64,000 bases of DNA from Deltaproteobacteria bacterium (GTDB lineage Bacteria; JADJOY01), in contig JADJOY010000016.1 in the NCBI GenBank assembly GCA_016713535.1, positions 62,001 to 126,000 of the forward strand, read 5' to 3'. A program made the translations under genes and the position numbers. This document shows positions 53,101 through 61,000 of the stretch, in pieces. Numbering within the stretch: position 1 is the stretch's first letter; each line of letters opens with the position of its first letter. Below the pieces are notes generated by a model, which was given only the letters and a program-made list of their open reading frames with translations, searched no databases and was not told the DNA's origin.

Positions 53101-54807
53101 TCAGCCGCCGAGACGCGCGACCTCGCGGCGTGCCTGCGCACCCCACTCGGCGTCGCGCGCGTAGCGGGCGGCCGCCTCGCGCATCGCGGCGAGCGCCGCG
53201 GCCCGATCGCCGCGCTTCTCGGCGATCCGCGACAGGTACCACCACGGCTCGCCGTCGTCGGGGAAGGCACTCGCGACCGCCCGGTAGACCGGCTCCGCCT
53301 CGCTCGCGCGCCCCACGTCGTAGAGGAGCCCCGCGAACGTGAGCAGCATGCCGTGATCGCGTGGCGCGAGCCGCGCCGCCTCGCCGGCCTCGGCGAGCGC
53401 GCCGGCGGCGTCGCCGCGCTTCGAGAGCGTGAGCGCCAGCGCATGGTGGAACTCGGCGCGGCCCGGTGCGAGCGCGATCGCGTCGCGCGCCGCGCGCTCG
53501 GCCTCGTCGAAGCGCTCGGTGGACGTGTACGCAGCGATCAGGTTGACGCGCGCCTTGGGGTTCGCGGGCGCGACCTCGACCATGCGCTGCCACATCGCGA
53601 GCTCGCTCCGGTACGGCCACACCGCCGCGATCGATCCCGTGGCCAGCACCCCCGCGAGCGCGGCTGTCGCCAGCACGCGCGAACGCGCGCCGAGCCGCTC
53701 CAGCAGCGCCGCCAGCGCGAAGCACACGCCGATCGACGGCACGTAGAGCAAGCGCTCGGCGAGCGCCGTCCCCACCGGGAAGAGCAGATTCGAGACCGGC
53801 AGGTAGGCGAGCACGAACACACCGAGCGCGAGCGCCCACGGACGGGCGGCGCGCGCGCCGCGCAGCGCCGCGACGAACGTCAGGGCGGCGGCCACCAGCA
53901 CCAGCGCGCCGGGGATCCAGCGCGGATCGGTGAACACGGCGCGCACCACCGCGACCGTGCTCGAACGATCGGGCATGAGCCCCACGGGGAAGATCGTGAG
54001 CCGCGCCGCGGTGCCGAACGAGGCGAGCGCCGAGAGGATCCGGAACGTCGGCGCCACGCCGACCAGCGGGTTGTCGCCGATCCCGATCGGCTCGACTGCG
54101 AGCAGCCCACCCATCACCGCGAGGCGGATCGCCATCGCCAGCACCAGGCCGAGCATCACCTCGAGCCAGGCGCGAACCCGTGGACGCCCGTCGCCGCTCG
54201 ACAGGTCGCCGAGCAGCATCAGCGCGGGGATCACCACCGCGCTCTCCTTCGCCAGGAACGCCGCGCACACGGCGCCGGCCGCGAGGCGCGGACGCGCCGT
54301 GAGGTGCGCCCGCCACGCCGCGAGCCCGAGCGCCGCGGCGAGCAGCTCGCCGCGCCCGACCAGCGTGCCGAGGACGTCGGCGTGGACCGGATGGAGCGCG
54401 AACACCAATCCCGCCACCAGACGCGCCGCCTCGAGACCGAGGAGCGAAGCGGCCAGCTCGCCCACGAGCACCGCCACCGCGCCGTGGAGCAGGCCGTTGG
54501 CGAGGCGCTGCGCCGGCACCCCGAGCGGATCGATCGCCGCGAACGAGAGCACCGTGAGGGGCCGGTACTCGTTGCCCTGGCGGATGCCGGTGCCGGCCCA
54601 GTAGCCGGTCGTGAAGATCGAGTGCCACTGGATCGGCGCGTGGGCGAGCGCGTTGCGCTCGACGAGGGCGTGATCGTCGTAGACCGGGCCGGCGCCCGAG
54701 AGCGGCGCGTTGACGGCGAGCGCGGCGAGCAGCGTCGCGATGCGGACCAGGCGCGTCCGCGCGGGGGTGGCGACGCTCGCGCCCATCAGCGGCGCGCGAT
54801 CCGGCAA
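53101..54807 (-). CDS. TMTC-like protein: membrane glycosyltransferase-like domain plus TPR repeats
   Basis: The N-terminal 390 residues form about 10 membrane helices with conserved PMT-superfamily-like residues (PVYDDHALVERN, GNEYRPLTVLSFA and FALHPVHADVLGTLVGRGELLAA). The last 150 residues are TPR repeats (NLIAAYTSTERFDEAERAARDAIALAPGRAEFHHALALTLSKRGDAAGAL). This matches bacterial relatives of TMTC mannosyltransferases. It is convergent with the ArnT-like gene. Possibly the two act on the same surface glycan, which is inference. Confidence 0.8.
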   Translation of the reverse strand: MPDRAPLMGASVATPARTRLVRIATLLAALAVNAPLSGAGPVYDDHALVERNALAHAPIQWHSIFTTGYWAGTGIRQGNEYRPLTVLSFAAIDPLGVPAQRLANGLLHGAVAVLVGELAASLLGLEAARLVAGLVFALHPVHADVLGTLVGRGELLAAALGLAAWRAHLTARPRLAAGAVCAAFLAKESAVVIPALMLLGDLSSGDGRPRVRAWLEVMLGLVLAMAIRLAVMGGLLAVEPIGIGDNPLVGVAPTFRILSALASFGTAARLTIFPVGLMPDRSSTVAVVRAVFTDPRWIPGALVLVAAALTFVAALRGARAARPWALALGVFVLAYLPVSNLLFPVGTALAERLLYVPSIGVCFALAALLERLGARSRVLATAALAGVLATGSIAAVWPYRSELAMWQRMVEVAPANPKARVNLIAAYTSTERFDEAERAARDAIALAPGRAEFHHALALTLSKRGDAAGALAEAGEAARLAPRDHGMLLTFAGLLYDVGRASEAEPVYRAVASAFPDDGEPWWYLSRIAEKRGDRAAALAAMREAAARYARDAEWGAQARREVARLGG

Positions 54808-54874
54808 GACGCCGAGGAACCGCCGCGCGCGGGCGCGGCGCCCGCCGCCGCGACCGCGGTCGGACGAGCGAGCT

Positions 54875-55426
54875 TCAATTGATCGCGGAGCCGCCCGGCA
54901 CGAGCGCGAGCGGATTGATGCCCATGTTGCGCAGCGACGTCTCCCACACCGCCGTGGCGTCGGTCGCGAACACCAGGCCGGGATCGACGTCGGACGTCAC
55001 CCAGGCGCCCTGGGTGATCTCCGCCTCGAGCTGGCCGGGGCCCCAGCCCGCGTAGCCCATGAAGAGTCGGAAGTCGCCGTCGCCCTTCTCGCACACGTCG
55101 CGCAGCGCGATCATCGAGCGGCTCATGCTGATCCCGCCCACGACGTGGTGGGTGTCACCGTATTCGTGCTTGCTCGAGTGGAGGATCCAGCCGACCTCGC
55201 GGCTCACCGGCCCGCCGATCATCACCGGCCGCGCCGGGTCGCCGTGATAGGCGAGGCTCTGCGCGTTCGTGAACTCGCCCATCGTGAGCGGCGAGACCTG
55301 GTTGATCACCAGCCCGAACGAGCCCTCGGCGCCGTGCTCCACCACCAGCACCACCGAGCGGTAGAAGTTCGGATCGAGGAGCTGGGGCATCGCGATCAGC
55401 AGTCCAGGCGCGAACGAGCTCGGCAT
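54875..55426 (-). CDS. YqgE/AlgH family protein
   Basis: UPF0301 proteins (YqgE, AlgH) are widely conserved and of unclear function; AlgH is linked to alginate regulation in Pseudomonas. The typical N-terminus APGLLIAMPQLLDPNFYRSVVLVVEHGAEGSFGLVINQ, the central IGGPVSREVGWILHS and the later FMGYAGWGPGQLEAEI are all present. The 183 residues are normal. A GGGAGG site lies upstream of the ATG. Confidence 0.94.
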   Translation of the reverse strand: MPSSFAPGLLIAMPQLLDPNFYRSVVLVVEHGAEGSFGLVINQVSPLTMGEFTNAQSLAYHGDPARPVMIGGPVSREVGWILHSSKHEYGDTHHVVGGISMSRSMIALRDVCEKGDGDFRLFMGYAGWGPGQLEAEITQGAWVTSDVDPGLVFATDATAVWETSLRNMGINPLALVPGGSAIN

Positions 55427-55556
55427 ACGGTTGGGCCTCCCTTCGGGAGCGGTCCTCTGACGCGGAGTATACGGCCCGCCTTCGCGCGCGCGAAACGGTG
55501 ACGGAGACGGCTTCGACGAGCCCGGGTTAGGTTGCGCGACGCGAAAAGGGGGTGGA

Positions 55557-57341
55557 ATGTTCGGCTGGAAGAAGCGTCGATCCGAGAGCACGGTCGCGAG
55601 CGCGCCGAGCGTCCCACGCGAGCCGCGCCCGAGCGAGCCGCCGCGTCCTGCGCCGACGCCCGCCGAGATCGTCCTCGCGTACCACCACACCACCAAGCAC
55701 CACTACCACCGCTATGCGCGCAGCGCCGGCTACCTCGACTGGGAGACCCAGCCCGATCCGTTCCGCCGCTTCGAGGGCGCCGAGCTGGTGAGGCTGCCGT
55801 TCGGCCGCGAGGACGAGAGCCCCACCTACGAGGCACTCTTTCGCGCGGGCGCCGTGACGCCGCGCGCCCTCGACGCGCGCGCGGTCGGCACGCTCTTCGA
55901 GCTCGCCCTCGGGCTCACCGCGTGGAAGGAGTTCCAGGGCTCGCGGTGGTCGCTGCGCGCCAACCCGTCGAGCGGCAACCTCCACCCCACCGAGGGCTAC
56001 GCGGTGCTGCCGGGCGGCGTGATCGAGAGCGACGCAGGCGAGGAGGCGTGGGTGGCCCACTACGCGCCCGCCGAGCACGCCTTCGAGGTGCGGGCGCGGC
56101 TCGCCACCGAGCGCGGACGCGCAGTGATGGCCGGGCTTCCGGCGGAGAGCTTCCTGGTCGGGCTGACGTCGATCCACTGGCGCGAGGCCTGGAAATACGG
56201 CGAGCGCGCCTACCGCTACTGCCACCACGACACCGGCCACGCGTGGGCGGCGCTGCGGCTGGCGGCGGCGAGCCTCGGCTGGCGGCTGGTGCTCCTCGAG
56301 GACCTCGGCGACGACGACGTGGCGCGGCTCCTCGGCACCGATCGACTCGACGAGTCCCACGAGCGCGAGCGCGAGGAGGCCGACGGCCTCGCGGTGGTGA
56401 TCACCGCCAGCGGCGAGGTGACCGTGCCGCTCGGCGTCACGAGCGAAGCGATCGCCAGCGCGGCCTCCGGCGCACGCTGGTCCGGGCGCGCGAACACGCT
56501 CAGCCCCGAGCACGTCGACTGGAACGTCATCGAGATCGCGGCGCGGGCCGCCGCCAAGCCGCGCACCGAGGCGCGCGTTCGTACACTGCCGGCCCCGGCA
56601 GGTGGCCCGATCCCCGCGAGCGACGCGGCCGGCGCGCCCACCGCGCGGCGCATCCTCGCCCAGCGCCGCAGCGCCGTGGACCTGGACGGCAAGACCCGCC
56701 TCGGCGCGGAGGCGTTCTTCCACCTGCTGCAGCGGCTCGTGCCGACCGGCGGAACGACGAAGCCCGCAGCACCCCCCTGGGACACGATCGGCTGGGAGCC
56801 GCGCGTTCATCTCGCGCTCTTCGTTCACCGCGTCGACGGGCTGATACCCGGTCTCTACGCGCTTCCGCGCAAGGAGAGCGTCGCCGAGGCGCTACGCGCC
56901 GCGATGAAGAGCGAGTTCCGCTGGGAGCGCGCGCCGGGCGCCCCCGCCGACCTCCCGCTCTTCTTGCTCCGCGAGACGGACTGTGTCGGGCTCGCGAAGT
57001 CGGTGAGCTGCGGCCAGGACATCGCCGGCGACGGCGTGGCGAGCCTCGGCATGCTCGCCGAGCTCGACGAGACCATCCGTGAGCAGGGTCCGTGGGCCTA
57101 CCGCCGGCTGCACTGGGAGGCCGGGATGATCGGCCAGGTGCTCTACCTCGAGGCCGAGGCCGCGGGGATCCGCGGCACCGGCATCGGCTGCTTCTTCGAC
57201 GACGCCGTCCACGAGACGCTCGGTCTCACCGGGACGCGCTTCCACACGATCTACCACTTCACCTTCGGCGGGCCCGTCGAGGATGCGCGCCTCTCGACGC
57301 TGCCGCCCTACACCGACGAGCGCCGCGCTCTCACCGCATGA
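55557..57341 (+). CDS. SagB-type tandem nitroreductase-fold dehydrogenase
   Basis: SagB/ThcOx proteins are FMN-dependent dehydrogenases that oxidise azolines in thiazole/oxazole peptides; many stand-alone forms have other roles. Two nitroreductase-like halves are visible in 594 residues: one at about 60-280 (SLRANPSSGNLHPTEGY, a typical SagB motif, and DTGHAWAALRLAAASLGW) and one at about 345-590 (RILAQRRSAVDLD, EAGMIGQVLYLEAEAAGIRGTGIGCFFDD). No precursor peptide, cyclodehydratase or transporter is nearby, so a peptide-modifying role is not supported here. The downstream GNAT gene overlaps its stop codon. Confidence 0.85.
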   Translation: MFGWKKRRSESTVASAPSVPREPRPSEPPRPAPTPAEIVLAYHHTTKHHYHRYARSAGYLDWETQPDPFRRFEGAELVRLPFGREDESPTYEALFRAGAVTPRALDARAVGTLFELALGLTAWKEFQGSRWSLRANPSSGNLHPTEGYAVLPGGVIESDAGEEAWVAHYAPAEHAFEVRARLATERGRAVMAGLPAESFLVGLTSIHWREAWKYGERAYRYCHHDTGHAWAALRLAAASLGWRLVLLEDLGDDDVARLLGTDRLDESHEREREEADGLAVVITASGEVTVPLGVTSEAIASAASGARWSGRANTLSPEHVDWNVIEIAARAAAKPRTEARVRTLPAPAGGPIPASDAAGAPTARRILAQRRSAVDLDGKTRLGAEAFFHLLQRLVPTGGTTKPAAPPWDTIGWEPRVHLALFVHRVDGLIPGLYALPRKESVAEALRAAMKSEFRWERAPGAPADLPLFLLRETDCVGLAKSVSCGQDIAGDGVASLGMLAELDETIREQGPWAYRRLHWEAGMIGQVLYLEAEAAGIRGTGIGCFFDDAVHETLGLTGTRFHTIYHFTFGGPVEDARLSTLPPYTDERRALTA

Positions 57342-57916
57342 TCGATCCCATCCGCCTCGAGCTGCCGAACGCGATCGAGACCGAGCGGCTCCACCTGCGC
57401 CCGCCCCGAGCAGGCGACGGCGCCGCGCTCCACGAGGCGATCGTCGAGTCACTGACCGAGATGCGGCGCTTCCTCGCGTCGCTGCCGTGGGTGGCGGGCG
57501 AGCAGCGCGCCGAGGTCTCCGAGGCGTGGTGCCGGGACGCCCACGCGAATTTCCAGGCGCGGAAGGACCTGCCGTTCCTGCTCTTCGAGAAGCGCTCGGA
57601 CCAGCTCCTCGGCGCCACCGGCCTGCACCGCCCGGTGTGGTCCACGCGGCGGGTGGAGGTGGGCTACTGGTGCAGGACCTCGCGCCACCGCGAAGGCTTC
57701 ATGACCGAAGCGGTGGAGGCCGTGAGCCGCTACGCCCTCACACACACCCACGCGGTACGGATCGAGCTCCTCACCGACGAGGAGAACCTGCCCTCGCGCA
57801 AGGTCGCCGAGCGCTGCGGCTTCGTCCTCGAAGGCATCCTGCGCCACGAGCGCCGCGCCCCCGACGGCACGCTGCGCAACACCTGCATGTACGCGCGGTT
57901 TCCGGGCCCGGGCTGA
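57338..57916 (+). CDS. RimJ/RimL-type GNAT acetyltransferase
   Basis: This 192-residue protein has the N-terminal pattern of RimJ/RimL acetyltransferases (TERLHLRPPRAGDGAALHEAI), followed by EVGYWCRTSRHREGFMTEAVEAVSRYAL with the acetyl-CoA loop and AERCGFVLEGILRHERRAPDG. The ATG overlaps the SagB stop (ATGA), so the two are translationally coupled. The substrate may be a protein N-terminus or a small molecule; linkage to the SagB-type protein is suggestive only. Confidence 0.88.
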   Translation: MIDPIRLELPNAIETERLHLRPPRAGDGAALHEAIVESLTEMRRFLASLPWVAGEQRAEVSEAWCRDAHANFQARKDLPFLLFEKRSDQLLGATGLHRPVWSTRRVEVGYWCRTSRHREGFMTEAVEAVSRYALTHTHAVRIELLTDEENLPSRKVAERCGFVLEGILRHERRAPDGTLRNTCMYARFPGPG

Positions 57917-57921
57917 CTGGG

Positions 57922-58272
57922 ATGGGCGTCATCGCGCGTGTCACCTGGATTGCGGCGCAAGCGGCGATCCTCGCGTGGTATCTGACCTCCACCGCCGACG
58001 ATCGCTACGTGATCGGGGCGTTCGCCCTGATCCTCTCGTTTCCCGCGGGTTTCGTGGGGCCGTTTCTGGCGCAGGCGGCCTTCTGGCTCGTGGGCGATTC
58101 GGCCCAGGCGTGGCGAGGAGGCGACGTGCTCGTCTGGACCGGTATCATCGCCGCCGGCTACTGGCAGTGGTTCGTCCTCCTGCCGCGGCTGCGCGCCACC
58201 CGCGCCGCGAAGCGATGGCGCCGCGACGCCGGCCAGCTCGGCGGCCCCGGAAATCCGTGGCCGCGGGAGTGA
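57922..58272 (+). CDS. Small membrane protein
   Basis: This 116-residue protein has three hydrophobic helices (near 4-22, 30-57 and 68-87) and a basic C-terminus. It starts five bases after the GNAT stop and is likely cotranscribed with the SagB-type gene. No clear Shine-Dalgarno site is seen and no family is recognised. Confidence 0.6.
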   Translation: MGVIARVTWIAAQAAILAWYLTSTADDRYVIGAFALILSFPAGFVGPFLAQAAFWLVGDSAQAWRGGDVLVWTGIIAAGYWQWFVLLPRLRATRAAKRWRRDAGQLGGPGNPWPRE

Positions 58273-58281
58273 AGGTTGGTG

Positions 58282-58312
58282 CTGGAGCGCCCGGGCTGCG
58301 CAGGGCGCCAGG
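58282..58312 (+). repeat. CTGGAGCGCCC-type hairpin repeat
   Basis: CTGGAGCGCCC and GGGCGCCAG form a hairpin related to those near 18.8, 32.8 and 35.3 kb, and GAGTCGAC follows. It lies in the spacer between convergent genes and may help end transcription. Confidence 0.6.
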
Positions 58313-58471
58313 AGTCGACCGCATCCGACCCCTGCGCGAGCTCACGCTCGCCCCTACGCACCCTCGTCCCGCGCGCGATGACGGGGCGAACCCGCGCGTC
58401 TCCCCTCACACCTTCGAGCGGCGGTGCAGGTCGAGAAGGTGTCGCGAGGGATCGCGGCGCCTCCACCAGCG

Positions 58472-59773
58472 TCACCACCGCCGCGCTCGGCGCCGCGCGG
58501 CGATGAGCGCTACCGGCAGCAGCCACCCGAGCGCCGCGCCGCTCGCCTCCGCGCCGGTGCCGGCGACGAAGGCGCAGTTGGGGTTGCTCGGGAAGTTGTC
58601 GCACGCGTCGCCGTGGCCGTCGCCGTCCGAGTCCACCTGGGTCGGATTCGGGACCGAGGGGCAGTCGTCGAGGGCGTCGAGCACGCCGTCGAGGTCGGCG
58701 TCGGGCGCCGACACCCTGCAGATCAGGTCGCCGGCCGAGAAGTAGAGGTCGCTGCCGAAGCTGCCGCCGCGCCCGAACGCGAGACCGCCCCAGCTCAGCC
58801 ACAGGTGCGCATCGTTGGTGTCGGCCGACGACACGCTCGCGATCATCGCCGCGGCGCCGTTCGGCTGGATTCGCCACACCTGCGTCGCGTCCGAGGCGTT
58901 CGCCGCATCGGTGTGCACGATGAGGGCGTAGAGATCGGAGCCGAAGCCCGGCGCGCTGCCGGGACCGAACGCGAGGTCGCCGATCAAGGAGTGCGGTACG
59001 GGCGGGCTCGAGGTCGGCGTGGTCGGCAGCGTGTTGGCGAACGCGATCCTCGCGCCGTAGCTGGTGGCCGAATAGAGGACGTTGTCGCTCGCGAGGTAGA
59101 GCGACGCCGGGAACGCGGAGCCGGGGTTGGTCGCGAAGGTGATCGTCGCGAGGTAGGTGAAGAGCTGCGAGCCCGGAAACGCGCCGAGGGTGGTTCCCGC
59201 CGCGCTCACCGAGTCGATCTGGGCCTGGGTCGTGAACGGCCCCGCGTTCCCTACCCAGCTCGTGAGCAGCGAGCTCCCCGACGGCCCCGCGAGCAGCTCA
59301 CCGAGCTTGAGCCACCACAGGATCCCGGCCGGGGCGAGCAGCGTGCTGGCGCCATTGGCCGGATCGATCCCGACCACCGTGGGCGGCGACGCGAAGTTCT
59401 CCCAGTCCGACGCCGCCACGTACATCACGTCCTGGAAGCTGGGCCCGCGACCGATCACCACTCCGCTTCCCCGTGGCGGCACGAGCGGATCCAGCGGAAA
59501 CGACGCGGTGGCGCCGTTGGCGAGCACCTTGCGAACCGCCGCCGGCCCCGTCGGGCTCGCGACGTAGAGCGCGTCGCCCCACGGCCCCGCCGGGTCCGCG
59601 AACTCGAGCTGGTTGGCCGGCAGGCCGGTGGCGAGCGTGCCGAGCACGTAACCGGTCGCGGCGGCGCCGCTCGCGCCACACACGTTCGCCGGGGCGGCGT
59701 GCGCCACCGAACCGAACGCCGCAGCCAGCACCGACATCAGCGTGAGCAGGGCTCGAGAGGATCGTCGCGCCAT
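58472..59773 (-). CDS. Surface protein with thrombospondin type-3 repeat and C-terminal sorting-like tail
   Basis: The protein has 433 residues. A signal peptide ends near AHAAPANV. The main part looks like a beta-propeller or repetitive beta domain with many Gly, Ser and Thr residues. Near the C-terminus is a calcium-binding thrombospondin type-3-like stretch (PDADLDGVLDALDDCPSVP, then QVDSDGDGHGDACDN). A Cys, a membrane helix (LGWLLPVALIAA) and an Arg cluster end the chain, like MYXO-CTERM-type tails. It is probably exported and anchored at the cell surface. Confidence 0.78.
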   Translation of the reverse strand: MARRSSRALLTLMSVLAAAFGSVAHAAPANVCGASGAAATGYVLGTLATGLPANQLEFADPAGPWGDALYVASPTGPAAVRKVLANGATASFPLDPLVPPRGSGVVIGRGPSFQDVMYVAASDWENFASPPTVVGIDPANGASTLLAPAGILWWLKLGELLAGPSGSSLLTSWVGNAGPFTTQAQIDSVSAAGTTLGAFPGSQLFTYLATITFATNPGSAFPASLYLASDNVLYSATSYGARIAFANTLPTTPTSSPPVPHSLIGDLAFGPGSAPGFGSDLYALIVHTDAANASDATQVWRIQPNGAAAMIASVSSADTNDAHLWLSWGGLAFGRGGSFGSDLYFSAGDLICRVSAPDADLDGVLDALDDCPSVPNPTQVDSDGDGHGDACDNFPSNPNCAFVAGTGAEASGAALGWLLPVALIAARRRARRW

Positions 59774-59873
59774 GGGCCGTCCGCCGCGACCGCACGCGGG
59801 CGCGGGTCGCCAAGGGGGTTTTTCCCACCTGTAGCACGGGGAATTGCGGGATCGCGAGCGCGCGGGCCGTGCC

Positions 59874-60932
59874 CTACTGGGTGGACCTGCGCTCGTCGCC
59901 GTGCGGCTCGTGGATCGTGAGCACCGCGCCCGCGTATTCGACGAGGGGCTGGCCGCTCTCGTCCTCGACGTCGATCTGCTGGAAGCCCGCCGCGCGCACC
60001 CGCCGCACCAGCTCCTGGGCGGCTCGCACCCGCTCGGCGCGGAGCAGCTCGGCGAAGGAGTTGCGAGCCACCCCGGTCCAATGGCGGCCGGACCTGAGCT
60101 TGATCTCGCTCAGCTCGATCACGTCGGCGAGTCCGTCGACGGTGAGGGCGTGGCCGGCGAGGTGGGAGTGCACGGTGTCGAGGAGCCCGCGTGCGACCTG
60201 GAACGCCACGGCGAGACCGACCACCAGCAGCGCGATCCCCACCCACCGCGTCGGCACCGGGCGACGCATGAGCTCCGCGACGCTCGCCGGCGCACGGCCC
60301 CACACATCGTCCGTACCGGGCTCGCCGTCGTCACGCCCCTCGGTGGGCGCACCGCGCGCATCCGCCGTACCAGGCTCGACGCGCGCCCGACGCGACCCCT
60401 CGTCGGCCGCCGGCGCCGCGGGCACGATCGCGGAGGCCGCCACGGCCACCGCTGGCGGCCGCGCGGCGCGGTCCACGCGCACCAGCCCGGCATACAAGAG
60501 ACGCAACACGTTCACCAGCACCAGCGGACGCTCGATCGGCATGCGCTTCGCGACGTCTCGGACGCGCGTCTGGCCGTCGATCGCCTCGAGGAGCGCGTTG
60601 TCGACGTCGTCGAGGCGCAGTTCGCGCGGCGCACCGCGCCCCGCCGCGCGCTCGAGCACGGCGGCGAGCAGCGCGGTCTCGTCGAACCACGGCAGTTCGT
60701 CGTTGAACACCAGCTTTTGCCGCGCCACCAGCCGCAGCACGATCCGCGTCATGACCTCGTCGGGGAGGTGAAGCAGCCCGGCGATGGTCGCCACGGTGGC
60801 CTGGCCGTTGACGCGTTTGAGCACCGCCACGTCGTGCTCGTCGAGACGGATCGGCGAGTCGCGATACGCGGGGTGCAAGCCGAGCGTCTTCTGCCGCAGG
60901 ACCTCGGCATGCATGAGTGGGCGCTGTGCCAT
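59874..60932 (-). CDS. Hypothetical protein with two winged-helix-like repeats and one membrane helix
   Basis: I do not recognise this 352-residue protein. Two similar segments (LDEHDVAVLKRVNGQATVATIAGLLHLP and LDDVDNALLEAIDGQTRVRDVAKRMPIE) look like winged-helix repeats of the kind found next to DUF4388 domains. A Pro/Ala-rich linker and a membrane helix (GIALLVVGLAVAFQVA, around residues 230-247) follow, with a C-terminal domain outside. It lies 68 bases downstream of the histidine kinase gene on the same strand, so it may be part of that signalling unit. Confidence 0.6.
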   Translation of the reverse strand: MAQRPLMHAEVLRQKTLGLHPAYRDSPIRLDEHDVAVLKRVNGQATVATIAGLLHLPDEVMTRIVLRLVARQKLVFNDELPWFDETALLAAVLERAAGRGAPRELRLDDVDNALLEAIDGQTRVRDVAKRMPIERPLVLVNVLRLLYAGLVRVDRAARPPAVAVAASAIVPAAPAADEGSRRARVEPGTADARGAPTEGRDDGEPGTDDVWGRAPASVAELMRRPVPTRWVGIALLVVGLAVAFQVARGLLDTVHSHLAGHALTVDGLADVIELSEIKLRSGRHWTGVARNSFAELLRAERVRAAQELVRRVRAAGFQQIDVEDESGQPLVEYAGAVLTIHEPHGDERRSTQ

Positions 60933-61000
60933 GGCGACGCAAGGGTGTCCGAAGCAGGCTGCGAGCGCCGAACGCTCGGGGCCGCGCGGCTCGCCGCGTG

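Noticed and set aside
55557-58272. A thiazole/oxazole peptide biosynthetic cluster
   Set aside because: The SagB-type gene has no cyclodehydratase, precursor peptide or transporter nearby.
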